DNA of 64,000 nt, from the NCBI GenBank assembly GCA_046331095.1, contig JAXLRM010000004.1:1054001-1118000 (forward strand), written 5' to 3'. The notes beneath the pieces were generated by a model. It had not been told where the DNA came from. It was given only the letters and a program-made list of their open reading frames with translations, and did no database searches. Positions within the stretch are counted from its first letter, which is position 1. Every line of letters starts with the position of its first letter. Of this stretch, positions 44,610 to 52,386 are shown piece by piece. Source of the DNA: JAIBAC01 sp046331095 (GTDB lineage Bacteria; Actinomycetota; Acidimicrobiia; UBA2766). The position numbers were made by a program, and so were the translations under genes.

Positions 44610-44871
44610 CCGTCACCGCCTTGGATCATCTCACGCCCCAGTCCGTCCCGGGTGAAGCCCGGTCACCGCTGCCGGAATCGCTCCGGCGACGCCAGGTTAG
44701 AGGGCCGCTGCGACACGCGCGCGCTGTCGGGCGAAAGGCGTACACCGAGGCCAGGTGGGTGGTTTCGTGGTCTACGGTCCGGAATGCCCGGTCGGCGGGG
44801 ACCGGGCGGGCTGGGAGGCCCCTGGCTCCGTGCCGGGGGTTGCCCGCAGTCCCCGCCGGCGGGAAGCTCAC
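44610..44871. other. Intergenic region between kinase 1 and the response regulator
   Basis: No open frame is convincing. On the minus strand TAACCT (about 44694-44699) is a possible -10 for the response-regulator gene, with an inverted repeat CCGGAATCGCTCCGG close to it. The regulator may thus have its own promoter as well as read-through from the kinase operon. I see no known riboswitch here. Confidence 0.4.
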
Positions 44872-45999
44872 TCACTTCACTACGACGCGGCGCAAGGGCA
44901 CGCTCATACGTACGACCGTGCCCCTGCCTGAACGCGAGTCGATCACCACGTCGCCGCCCACCGCGTGCAGGCGCCCGCGGATCGAGTGCTCGATCCCGTA
45001 GCCCGGGTTGTCGGTCGCCGTGTCGAATCCGGCCCCGTCGTCGGCGACGGTGACGGTCACCGTGGCGTCGCGGCATTCCGCGGTCACCATTGTCGAGCAG
45101 GGTCCCGCGTGTTTGAGCACGTTGACCATCGCCTCGCGCGTCGCGGCGACGAGCTCCTCGGTGGCGCTCGCCTCGCATCCCGGGAGCCTGCACGGCTCCA
45201 ACGTGATGTCGAGGCCCACCTGCCGGTACGTCTCGACGAGGTCGGCGAGGGCGGACTCGAGGGGCAGGTCCGCATCCGACTGCGAGAGCGCGCGCCGCAA
45301 CCATCGGGCATCGGAGGCGGCGAGTGATCGCAGGCTCGCGTCGTCGGCGTGCCAGTCGCCCGACACCGCCTCGAGTGTCTGCAGGACGGTGTCGTGCAGG
45401 AGGCGGTGGGTGCGCTCGCGTTCGAGCTCGACTGCGGCCGTCTCGGCGTCCACGCGCGCGGATTCGCGCAGCGCTTCCATCTCGGCTTCGATGGCACGCA
45501 GTCGGCGGGCGATCACCGCGATCGTGCCCGCGGTGATCAACGGCTCCAGTGTCGCGGCGACCACCGGCACGGAGAGCTCAGGTCGGCGCCGACGGAGCCG
45601 CACGAGCGCCCACGACCACGAGGCGCAAGCTGCGACTACGGAAACGACGGCGACCGGAGCGAAGTCCGCCGTGGCCGCAGCCGAGACCCAGAGTGTGGCC
45701 ATCTGGCGGAAGTGCGGACCCATGGGATCGCCGTCGTGGTCCCAGGTCGACTCCGCCAGGTTCATCGCGGCGGCCAGAGCCGCGTCGGTCACGATCCACC
45801 GACGCCGGTATCGCCGCCGTCTCGCGATGTCGACCAGGCCGGCGATCGACAGGGCGATCCATGCGGCGCGGTATGCGCGGGCCACCTTGGTCCTGGGCGA
45901 CGTGGACGTCTCGATCAGGCCGACGCCGAGGTTGGAGGCACGCGAGAGGGCAGCACCCAGCGTGACGATCTTGTCGACGTCCAGCGGCGAACGCCTCAC
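44872..45999 (-). CDS. Membrane histidine kinase, copy 1 (NarX/DesK type)
   Basis: 375 residues from GTG 45999, overlapping the preceding stop as GTGA. Five or so membrane helices (about residues 40-170) are followed by a coiled linker (EAEMEALRESARVDAETAAV) and a HisKA_3-type dimerisation domain with the phospho-acceptor His202 in HRLLHDTVLQTLEAV. The ATPase domain has N box REAMVNVLKHAG, G1 VADDGAGFD and G2 GYGIEHSIRGRL, all intact. It is closely similar to copy 2 at 47099-48211. No extracellular sensor domain is visible, so the membrane part itself or the partner protein may sense. Confidence 0.9.
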   Translation of the reverse strand: MRRSPLDVDKIVTLGAALSRASNLGVGLIETSTSPRTKVARAYRAAWIALSIAGLVDIARRRRYRRRWIVTDAALAAAMNLAESTWDHDGDPMGPHFRQMATLWVSAAATADFAPVAVVSVVAACASWSWALVRLRRRRPELSVPVVAATLEPLITAGTIAVIARRLRAIEAEMEALRESARVDAETAAVELERERTHRLLHDTVLQTLEAVSGDWHADDASLRSLAASDARWLRRALSQSDADLPLESALADLVETYRQVGLDITLEPCRLPGCEASATEELVAATREAMVNVLKHAGPCSTMVTAECRDATVTVTVADDGAGFDTATDNPGYGIEHSIRGRLHAVGGDVVIDSRSGRGTVVRMSVPLRRVVVK

Positions 46000-47024
46000 G
46001 GTGCGAGCCTCAGGTCGCGGTGGATGTCACTGCCGCGCAAGGTGACCACGAGCGTGTCGGCGACGCGGTCGACGAAGAGGACCACGTGCCTGATCGTGCC
46101 CGCCGCCGAGCCCTGCGCTGCCTCCGCGACCTCGCCGCGGATCGCCTCCACCGCCGCGGGCGCGAGCGTGAGGTCGCGTTCGCCGTACACGACTTCGAGA
46201 TCGATCCCCCACTCGGCGGCCTCGTCCACGACGGGCGCCAGTTCGGGCCGGTCGCTCTCGTTTGGCAGCAGCACTCGGCGCAGACGCCCGGCCTCGAGGT
46301 TCGCGGCGCGGCGTAGGCCGGGATCGCGCGGGTGCTCGGCGGCTGCAACCGACTCGAGGACGGTCACTGCGCTGGTCTGCAGTTGGCGGCGGTGGCGCGC
46401 GCGGGAGTGCTGGCGAGCCACGTCCTCGGCGGCGCGCACGGCAGCCACGTGGGCGTCGTCGAGGCGCTGCCCGTTGCCGAGTAGGACGTCCGCGAAGAAG
46501 CCCGACGACACGCTGAAGAACGCCATGGCCGCTCCCGTCCGCGCGACGTCTCCCCAGTCCGTGCGGCCCGGCGTGAGCGCGCTGCCGGCCGCATGGGATG
46601 CGATCAGGGCCGACGTCATCGCGATGCGGTGGGCCCGGTCCGGGATTAGGACCGGGGTCGCCCGTGCCTGCGCGAGGGCGTGCTGGATGTGCCACGAGCG
46701 CCAAGGGTCGCCGTCGTCGGGTTCGAGCGCATTGGAGAAGAGCACGAGCAGCGCCGCCGACACGGCGGTGTCCACCCATCCGGTGACCGCTCGGCGATGC
46801 CGCGACCCGCCGCCGAGGAGCCGCCGTGTGGACCACGCGAACTCGGCCGCCATGAGGAGCCATGCGGCACCGGCGAGGCGTGGGCGGCGGAAGTGGGCCC
46901 GTGTCTCCCAGGTGCTCGTGCCATAGACGACCACCGACAAGGCACGCCACGCGACGTACAGCGACAGGAGGAAACGTTCGTACCCGCCCGCATGGTCGAC
47001 GTCGTGGCCGCTCGTTGGTACCAC
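45996..47024 (-). CDS. Membrane pseudo-histidine-kinase, copy 1
   Basis: 342 residues from GTG 47024 with GGGAGG upstream. Several membrane helices (about 20-180) resemble those of the kinase encoded next. The following helical part (RHRRQLQTSAVTVLESVAAA) aligns with the kinase H-box segment RTHRLLHDTVLQTLEAV but has Gln where the phospho-acceptor His should be. The C-terminal domain is short (VVDEAAEWGIDLEVVYG, EAIRGEVAEAAQGSAAGTIR, ending LVVTLRGSD) and lacks the G1 and G2 boxes. It should bind no ATP and accept no phosphate. It likely partners and controls the kinase. Confidence 0.82.
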   Translation of the reverse strand: MVPTSGHDVDHAGGYERFLLSLYVAWRALSVVVYGTSTWETRAHFRRPRLAGAAWLLMAAEFAWSTRRLLGGGSRHRRAVTGWVDTAVSAALLVLFSNALEPDDGDPWRSWHIQHALAQARATPVLIPDRAHRIAMTSALIASHAAGSALTPGRTDWGDVARTGAAMAFFSVSSGFFADVLLGNGQRLDDAHVAAVRAAEDVARQHSRARHRRQLQTSAVTVLESVAAAEHPRDPGLRRAANLEAGRLRRVLLPNESDRPELAPVVDEAAEWGIDLEVVYGERDLTLAPAAVEAIRGEVAEAAQGSAAGTIRHVVLFVDRVADTLVVTLRGSDIHRDLRLAP

Positions 47025-47065
47025 CGGACCCTCCCGTGCCCGAACGGGTCCCCGACCCGGAGCGC

Positions 47066-47077
47066 TCAGACTAGTGC
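47066..47077 (-). promoter_or_regulatory. Promoter block of kinase module 1 (shared with module 2)
   Basis: On the minus strand GCACTAGTCTGA contains TAGTCT, a good -10 hexamer. The same 12-mer followed by nnGCTCCGGG and, about 40 bases on, GGGAGGGTCCGGTG (ribosome-binding site plus GTG start) occurs upstream of module 2. Conservation between the two copies in otherwise diverged DNA supports a real promoter. Confidence 0.65.
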
Positions 47078-47098
47078 TCCGGCACCGAGAGACCGGCG

Positions 47099-48211
47099 TC
47101 AGCCGGAGGGCACGCTCATGCGGATCACCGTGCCCCGGCCCACGGACGACCGGACCACCACGTCTCCGCCCATCGCCGACAGTCGCCTTCGGATCGAGTT
47201 CTCGATCCCGTATCCGGCGAGACCGGCCGCCGTGTCGAAGCCGCAGCCGTCGTCGGTGACGGTGACGCTCACCGTGGCGTCGTCGCGCTGCGCCGCGACT
47301 CGCGTGGTGCAGGGCCCGGCGTGCTTGAGGACGTTGGTGAGCGCCTCACGTGTCGCGGCCGCGAGCTCCTCGGCGACGGTCCCCGCGCATCCCGTCGGCG
47401 GGCGCGTCTCGAGCGTGACGTCGAGGCCGGCTCGTCGGTAGGTCTCGACGAGGTCGGCGAGGGCCGGCTCGAGGTTCTTGCGGGTGTCCTCTTCCGCGAG
47501 AGCCTGTCGCAACCATCGGGCATCGGAGGCGGCGAGTGATCGCAGGCTCGCGTCGTCGGCGCCCCAGTCGCCCGCTGCCGCCTCGAGTGTCTGCAGGACG
47601 GTGTCGTGCAGGAGGCGGTGGGTGCGCTCGCGCTCGAGCTCCACCGTGGCCGTCTCGGCGTCCACGCGTGCGGCCTCGCGCAGCGCGTCCAGCTCGGTCT
47701 CGATCGAACGCAGTTGGCGGGAGACCGCAGCGACGGCGCACATCGCCAACAGCGGCTCGAGTGTCGCTGCCACGACCGCCACCTGGAACTCCCCCCGCCG
47801 GCGCTGCAGCCCGGCGAGCCCCCACGCCCACGCCGCGCAAGCTGTCACCGTGGACACGACGGCCACGGGCGCGAAGTCGGCCGTGGCGGCGGCCGAGACG
47901 CACAGGGAGGACAGTTGCTGGAAGCGCTGCTCGACGGGTGTGTCGTCCTGGTCCCAGCTGGACCTCGACAGGTTCGTCGCCACGACCAGGGCCGCGTCGG
48001 CCACGATCCAGCCGCGCCGGAGCCGCCGCGTGCGCGCCATGTCGACCAAGCCGACCAGTGACAACAGGATCCAGGCGGTGTGGTAGGCGCGGGCGACTCT
48101 GCCCCGACGGTGCCGGCCGGCGTCGAACATGCCGGTGCCGAGGTTGGAGACCCGCGAGGCCGCCGCCGCGACCGTGGCGATCGCGTCGACGTCCAAGGGG
48201 GGACGCTTCAC
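47099..48211 (-). CDS. Membrane histidine kinase, copy 2 (NarX/DesK type)
   Basis: 370 residues from GTG 48211, again overlapping the upstream stop as GTGA. It matches copy 1 along its whole length: start RPPLDVDAIATV, membrane helices, linker DALREAARVDAETATVELER, H-box with His202 (HRLLHDTVLQTLEAA), N box REALTNVLKHAG, G1 VTDDGCGFD and G2 GYGIENSIRRRLSAMGG. It is thus a catalytically complete paralogue from a tandem duplication. No separate response regulator accompanies it. Confidence 0.9.
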   Translation of the reverse strand: MKRPPLDVDAIATVAAAASRVSNLGTGMFDAGRHRRGRVARAYHTAWILLSLVGLVDMARTRRLRRGWIVADAALVVATNLSRSSWDQDDTPVEQRFQQLSSLCVSAAATADFAPVAVVSTVTACAAWAWGLAGLQRRRGEFQVAVVAATLEPLLAMCAVAAVSRQLRSIETELDALREAARVDAETATVELERERTHRLLHDTVLQTLEAAAGDWGADDASLRSLAASDARWLRQALAEEDTRKNLEPALADLVETYRRAGLDVTLETRPPTGCAGTVAEELAAATREALTNVLKHAGPCTTRVAAQRDDATVSVTVTDDGCGFDTAAGLAGYGIENSIRRRLSAMGGDVVVRSSVGRGTVIRMSVPSG

Positions 48212-49233
48212 AGTGTGATCCTGACTTCGCGCCGCACCTCGTTGCCGCGCAGCGTGACCACGAGCGTGTCGGCGACGGCGTCGACGAAGAGGACCACGTG
48301 GCGGACGATGCCGGGCGACGCATCGCGACCGGTCAGCGCGACTTCGGCGCGGATCGCATCGACGGCAGCATGTGGCAGTGCCGTGGGGACGTCGCCGTAG
48401 ACGACTTCGAGGTCGATCCCGCGCGCCGCAGCCTCGTCCACGACATCTGCCAGTTCGGGGTGCGCCCCGTCGGCGGGCACGAGGAGGCGTCGCAAGCGTC
48501 CGGCTTCGCGGTTGGCGGCGAGGCGCAACTCGGCGACGCGGGGATGCTCGGCCACGGCGATCGCCTCGAGGACCGTCATGGCGCGGCCTTGCAGATAGCG
48601 CCGATGTCGCGAACGGGAGCGTTGGAGGGCTGCGTTCTCGGCGGTTCGCACGGCATCGGTGTGGGCGCGTTCGAGGCGCTTCACGTTGTCGCGCACGACG
48701 CTCGCGAAGATGCTCGTCCACAGGCCGCGGAACGCGATCGTGGCTCCGGTCCGGGTGACGTCGCCCCAGTCCGTGGAGCCGGGTGCCAGCACCTGGGCGG
48801 CTGCGTGTGCGGCGACCAGCGTAGCTGTCACGGCTGCGTGCTGGCTCCGGCGTGGAAGCAGGAACGCGATCGCCTCGGCGTGCAGGATGGCCTGGGAGAC
48901 GTGCCAACCGCGCCACAGGTCGGCGTCGCCCGGTTCGAGTGCATGTGGGAGGAACCCGACGATCGCGGCAGTCGCTGCGGTGTCGACCCAGCCGGTCACC
49001 GACGCGTCCTGGGTGTGCCGGCCGCGCAGGAGCCGCCGGGTGGACCATACGATGTCCGCTGTCATGAGCAGCCATGCCAACGCTGCCACGCGTGGGCGCC
49101 GGTAACGGGCCCGGGACTCCCATGTGCTTGCTCCGTAGACGACTACGGAGATGCCGCGCCACACCAGGTACATCGTCAGCATGAAGTCTTCGTAGCGCGC
49201 GTGGTCGACGTCGTGGCCGCTGGTTGTCGCCAC
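48208..49233 (-). CDS. Membrane pseudo-histidine-kinase, copy 2
   Basis: 341 residues from GTG 49233, chosen by analogy with copy 1 (both begin with SGHDVDHA within the first eight residues and share GGGAGGGTCC before the GTG). The membrane part is conserved (WRGISVVVYGASTWESRARY, LLMTADIVWSTRRLL). The H-box segment is RHRRYLQGRAMTVLEAIAVA, again with Gln in the His position. The C-terminus (EVVYGDVPTALPHAAVDAIR, ending LVVTLRGNEVRREVRITL) stops before any ATP-binding box. Loss of the same residues in both copies means the dead state predates the duplication and is maintained. Confidence 0.82.
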   Translation of the reverse strand: MATTSGHDVDHARYEDFMLTMYLVWRGISVVVYGASTWESRARYRRPRVAALAWLLMTADIVWSTRRLLRGRHTQDASVTGWVDTAATAAIVGFLPHALEPGDADLWRGWHVSQAILHAEAIAFLLPRRSQHAAVTATLVAAHAAAQVLAPGSTDWGDVTRTGATIAFRGLWTSIFASVVRDNVKRLERAHTDAVRTAENAALQRSRSRHRRYLQGRAMTVLEAIAVAEHPRVAELRLAANREAGRLRRLLVPADGAHPELADVVDEAAARGIDLEVVYGDVPTALPHAAVDAIRAEVALTGRDASPGIVRHVVLFVDAVADTLVVTLRGNEVRREVRITL

Positions 49234-49277
49234 CGGACCCTCCCGCGTCCGTTCGGGCCTCCTCGACCCCGGAGCAG

Positions 49278-49289
49278 TCAGACTAGTGC
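49278..49289 (-). promoter_or_regulatory. Promoter block of kinase module 2
   Basis: Same minus-strand GCACTAGTCTGA as module 1, 45 bases upstream of the GTG at 49233. The TAG of the upstream gene (49283-49285) lies inside the -10 region, so the promoter overlaps the end of that gene. Confidence 0.65.
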
Positions 49290-49708
49290 AGTTGTTCCGG
49301 AGGCCCGGCGGGGGTCCGCGCCTTGGCACGCATGGCGCTCAGAGCCGGCCCGTCGAGGGCGAGGGGGTCGTGTCGGGGCCTGCGGCCCAGGTCGGCGCGC
49401 AGGCCGGCGAGGATCGAACTCACCTGCTGGTCGTCGGCGGGCGGCTCCGTGGTCGCCGTTGCGCGAGGGTGTGCTGGACGGCGGCGCGCCCGCACGAATG
49501 TGTTGGTGAGGCGGCGGATCTCCGAGGGGTGGGGGGTGGCGCCCACCCCGTTGGCGAGGACGTGCTCGCGCAGGGCGGACTCGGCATCGTCGGCGTCGAG
49601 GTCCGCGACGATGAAGTAGGTCGCGGCGACCTGCTCGTCGTCGTAGCCGGGCTGGGGCCACACGGCCCGCACCCATTCCGAAAGGCGTTTCCACTCGGCG
49701 AGTTCCAC
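49283..49708 (-). CDS. Hypothetical protein
   Basis: 141 residues. The N-terminal 65 residues form a compact helical domain (MELAEWKRLSEWVRAVWPQP, then TYFIVADLDADDAESALREH) and the rest is basic and low in hydrophobics (RRLTNTFVRARRRPAHP). The helical part recalls small replication-loader proteins of actinophages (DnaT/DnaC-loader-like), but that is an impression only. The gene precedes kinase module 2 on the same strand. Function unknown. Confidence 0.6.
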   Translation of the reverse strand: MELAEWKRLSEWVRAVWPQPGYDDEQVAATYFIVADLDADDAESALREHVLANGVGATPHPSEIRRLTNTFVRARRRPAHPRATATTEPPADDQQVSSILAGLRADLGRRPRHDPLALDGPALSAMRAKARTPAGPPEQLH

Positions 49709-49743
49709 GGTGCTCCCGAATCACACGAATGTGGTTCAGGCTA

Positions 49744-50040
49744 TCACGGCACCGTGTGCTGGACCGCGTGGCGCTCGGCGAGGATCGGGGCGATGTGGTC
49801 GCGGATCACGCGCTGGTGTTCGGGGTGGTCGCGGTAGACGAGATAGGCGTCCACGTCGTCGAAGTCCGCCACGATCACGAATTCGCAGTTGCCGTCGTTG
49901 ACGCCTGCGTCGGGGCCGAAGCGGTACTCGCGGACGCTGCCCACCAGCGCCGGCAGTGCGGCGAGCTGCGCGGACACAGCGGCCACGTCTTCGGGAGTGG
50001 CGTCGTCTCTCCACCTGAACATCACTACGTGGCGGAACAT
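49744..50040 (-). CDS. Dabb-family (stress-responsive A/B barrel) protein
   Basis: 98 residues, the normal length for a dimeric alpha/beta-barrel protein. MFRHVVMFRWRDDATPEDVA, the YRFGPDAG turn, EFVIVADFDDVDAYLVYRDH and a final RHAVQHTVP are typical of the Dabb family. Members include ring cyclases and detoxifying enzymes; the function of this one cannot be assigned. It lies next to the hypothetical gene on the same strand and is divergent from the SDR gene. Confidence 0.88.
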   Translation of the reverse strand: MFRHVVMFRWRDDATPEDVAAVSAQLAALPALVGSVREYRFGPDAGVNDGNCEFVIVADFDDVDAYLVYRDHPEHQRVIRDHIAPILAERHAVQHTVP

Positions 50041-50194
50041 CCGATCACCTCACGTGAGGACCCGAGTGGCGCCCCCGGGCTGGACACGTCGGCCACCGCG
50101 GCGCGCAGGCACGTGAGGCCGGGGTCCATGTGTGCGCCTCCCGCTCGGTCGCTACGCTGCGGGCGCACCATAGCCAAGTGCGAGGGGACGGTGG

Positions 50195-50959
50195 ATGGAG
50201 GCGGCGGGCCAGGGCATGCTGCTGGGCCGTGTCGCCCTGGTGACGGGCGCGGGCTCGGGGATCGGCCACGGGATCGCCGCCGCGCTCGCTTCCCGCGGGT
50301 GGCGTGTCGCCGTCAACGACCTCGACGCCGAGATCGCGGGTGAGGTGGCGGTTGAGGTCGACGGGATCGCGCTCCCGGGGGACGCGTACGACGACTCCGC
50401 TGCCCTCGTGGAGCGCTGCGTCGAGGTCTGCGGCCGCCTCGACGGACTCGTGAACAACGCAGGCAAGGAGCGCCGCGCCGGTCTGGAGGCGGTGCGACAC
50501 GACGAGATCGCCGACGTCATGAACCTCAACGTCGAGGCGCCCCTGCGGTTGATGCAACACGCGCTCGCCCATCTCGAGGTGACCAAGGGTGCGGTGGTCA
50601 ACATCACGTCGGTTGCGGTGGACACGGCGCCGCTGGGGTCGGCCATGTTCGGTCCGTCGAAGGCTGCGCTCGCGGCGTTGACGCGCCAAGCCGCGGCCGA
50701 ATGGGGGCCGCGGGGGGTTCGCGTCAACGCGGTCGCGCCCGGTTTCGTCCGCACCGCGATGGCCGAGGTCGTCTCCTCCGGCAGCGACGTGTGGGAGCGG
50801 CGCCGCGGGATCGTGCCCCTGCGCCGCACCGGCACCCCTGCCGACGTGGGGGCGGTGGTGGCGTTCCTGCTCTCCGACGACGCTGCCTACGTTACGGGCG
50901 AGACCGTCACCGTCGACGGGGGCCTGACCTGCGTCGCGGTGGAGGACAGCCTCGCCTGA
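50195..50959 (+). CDS. Short-chain dehydrogenase/reductase with Phe at the catalytic Tyr position
   Basis: 254 residues. The Rossmann fold is complete: VTGAGSGIGHGIAAAL (TGxxxGxG), LVNNAGKERRAG (NNAG), ITSVAV with the catalytic Ser, and KAALAALTRQAAAEWGPRGV. The YxxxK pair reads FGPSK: Phe152 replaces the catalytic Tyr, Lys156 is kept. The end has TGETVTVDGGLTC. With the Tyr gone the usual proton transfer is impaired, so it may be inactive, slow, or use another residue. The Asp in NDLDAE suggests NAD preference. Confidence 0.88.
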   Translation: MEAAGQGMLLGRVALVTGAGSGIGHGIAAALASRGWRVAVNDLDAEIAGEVAVEVDGIALPGDAYDDSAALVERCVEVCGRLDGLVNNAGKERRAGLEAVRHDEIADVMNLNVEAPLRLMQHALAHLEVTKGAVVNITSVAVDTAPLGSAMFGPSKAALAALTRQAAAEWGPRGVRVNAVAPGFVRTAMAEVVSSGSDVWERRRGIVPLRRTGTPADVGAVVAFLLSDDAAYVTGETVTVDGGLTCVAVEDSLA

Positions 50960-50971
50960 TCACGCCGGCCG

Positions 50972-51080
50972 CAGGGATTGGAGCGCGAGAGCGCCGGCGG
51001 AATGGGTTGGAGCATCAGGCGGCCACGGGTGGCCGCCTGGTGCTCCAACCGGGGCTCCCTGGCCGGCTGGTGCTCCAAGC
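50972..51080. repeat. Repeat cluster F: TTGGAGC-type elements between convergent genes
   Basis: One full inverted repeat (51005-51050) is flanked by half copies, GGGATTGGAGC near 50974 and GGCTGGTGCTCCAAGC near 51065. It lies between the 3' ends of the SDR gene and the convergent protease gene. Sequence type differs from clusters A-E and G. Confidence 0.75.
51005..51050. terminator. Very strong 21-bp stem-loop, bidirectional
   Basis: GGTTGGAGCATCAGGCGGCC at the left pairs with GGCCGCCTGGTGCTCCAACC at the right, with one G-T wobble in 21 pairs and a CGGG loop. It is centred between two convergent genes, so it can terminate or protect both transcripts. There is no T tract, as is common in high-GC actinobacteria. 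Confidence 0.8.
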
Positions 51081-51116
51081 GGCGGCGGCCTGGGCAGCTC
51101 GTGAAGGGGGCGGACG

Positions 51117-52292
51117 TCACCTCAGGCACTTGCCCGTGTCGACGAGTTGGCTGCGTCCGCGGCCGATGTCGAGGATCGGAGCGATCTCGGCGCCGGTGAG
51201 GGCGTAGCCGACCGAGCTGTCCGACGAGGATGCCGCGAAGACCATGCCGTAGACGGTGCCCGCCGGCGACACCAGCGGTCCGCCGCTGTTGCCGGGCCGG
51301 ATGCGCACGGCGATCTCGTAGATGCTGCGGTCGACGATGTTCTCGTCGTAGATGTCGCGGCCCGTGGCGACGAGCTTCTGGCGCACACGGCCGGGCGCCG
51401 AGGTGAACGCCTGGTTCTGGGGGTAGCCGAGCGCGGTGACCGACAGGTCGTTCGTCGCGTCCTGGGTCGTCCAGCTGACCGCCGGCGCATCGAGGTCGGG
51501 CGCGTGGACGACGGCGACGTCGCGCTCGGGGTCGAACGCGACGATGTCGCCTTCGGAGCGGCGGCCGTGACGGGTCTCGATGTCGACGCTGCCGTCCACG
51601 CCCGCGACCACGTGGGCGTTCGTGGCCACGTAGCCGGGGGCGAAGACCCAGCCTGAGCCCTGACTCCCGGTCCGGCACGCCTGGCCGAGGATCTTCACGG
51701 TCGACTCGCCGACGGTGTCGACCTGCGGGTCCGCGGTGATCGACGGGTCCGGGGGCGACGTGTGGCCGCCGAACGCGGCGGGGAGCTCGTCGAAGACACG
51801 CGGGAACCCGGTGGCCTGCAGGGCGGACTGCAAGGACCCCATGACGTTGCGCGGCGGCGGCTGCGCCTGCACGACGTGCATCGCGAGGGAGTCCTTGACG
51901 CCCGTGGACAGCGTCTCGAAGGGGCTCTCGGCCAGGGGCATCGCGATCAGCCAGGCGACGAGGGCGACGCTCAGCATCGCAGTCGCAGTACCGGCGGCGG
52001 CGTCCACGCCGCGTGGCCAGCCTTGCGGGACGCGGTGTTTGACCCACGCCCCGATCGCGGCCCCGCCGGCGTAGAAGATGCCGATCACCGCGATCACGGT
52101 CGAGATCGCCACGATCGCGCGCGCGTCGGTGTCGAGCACCCGTTGGGACAGCCACACCGCGAGGCCGGTGCCGGCGAGGAAGCCCAGGCCAAGTCCGACG
52201 AGGATCACGACCTGGGACACGAAGCCGGTCACGGCGCCCCACCATGCGGCGATGAGAAGGAGCCCTACGAGGACCAGGTCGACCCAGTTCAC
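51117..52292 (-). CDS. marP: MarP-like membrane serine protease
   Basis: 391 residues from GTG 52292. The N-terminus has four membrane helices of the CvpA type (LVLVGLLLIAAWWGAVTGFV to about residue 130). A trypsin-like protease domain follows outside the membrane, with His near 227 (ATNAHVVAG), Asp near 258 (DPERDVAVV) and Ser near 336 (RPGNSGGPL); two Cys (QACRTG, GKCLR) could form the structural disulfide known from MarP. Mycobacterial MarP (Rv3671c) cleaves cell-wall hydrolase RipA and protects against acid and oxidative stress. Divergent from the enoyl-CoA hydratase operon. Confidence 0.9.
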   Translation of the reverse strand: MNWVDLVLVGLLLIAAWWGAVTGFVSQVVILVGLGLGFLAGTGLAVWLSQRVLDTDARAIVAISTVIAVIGIFYAGGAAIGAWVKHRVPQGWPRGVDAAAGTATAMLSVALVAWLIAMPLAESPFETLSTGVKDSLAMHVVQAQPPPRNVMGSLQSALQATGFPRVFDELPAAFGGHTSPPDPSITADPQVDTVGESTVKILGQACRTGSQGSGWVFAPGYVATNAHVVAGVDGSVDIETRHGRRSEGDIVAFDPERDVAVVHAPDLDAPAVSWTTQDATNDLSVTALGYPQNQAFTSAPGRVRQKLVATGRDIYDENIVDRSIYEIAVRIRPGNSGGPLVSPAGTVYGMVFAASSSDSSVGYALTGAEIAPILDIGRGRSQLVDTGKCLR

Positions 52293-52346
52293 CGCGTGCA
52301 GGCTACGCGGGCTCGGCGAGTGTTCGGCCCCGAGTCGAGCGAAGGC

Positions 52347-52371
52347 TAGGCTTACTGACTCACTAATCAGT
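52347..52371 (+). promoter_or_regulatory. Promoter -10 and palindromic operator of the hydratase/thiolase operon
   Basis: TAGGCT (52347-52352) is a -10-like box. Directly downstream, ACTGA...TCAGT (52354-52371, 18 bp overall) is an inverted repeat of the form found at TetR-type repressor sites of actinobacterial lipid-degradation operons. A clear ribosome-binding site GGAGG follows (52377-52381) before ATG 52387. Its sequence is unlike the palindrome at 7553. Confidence 0.6.
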
Positions 52372-52386
52372 TTGTTTGGAGGCGCG

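Noticed and set aside
44610..44871. Riboswitch before the response-regulator gene
   Set aside because: Short inverted repeats exist but no known riboswitch core can be found.
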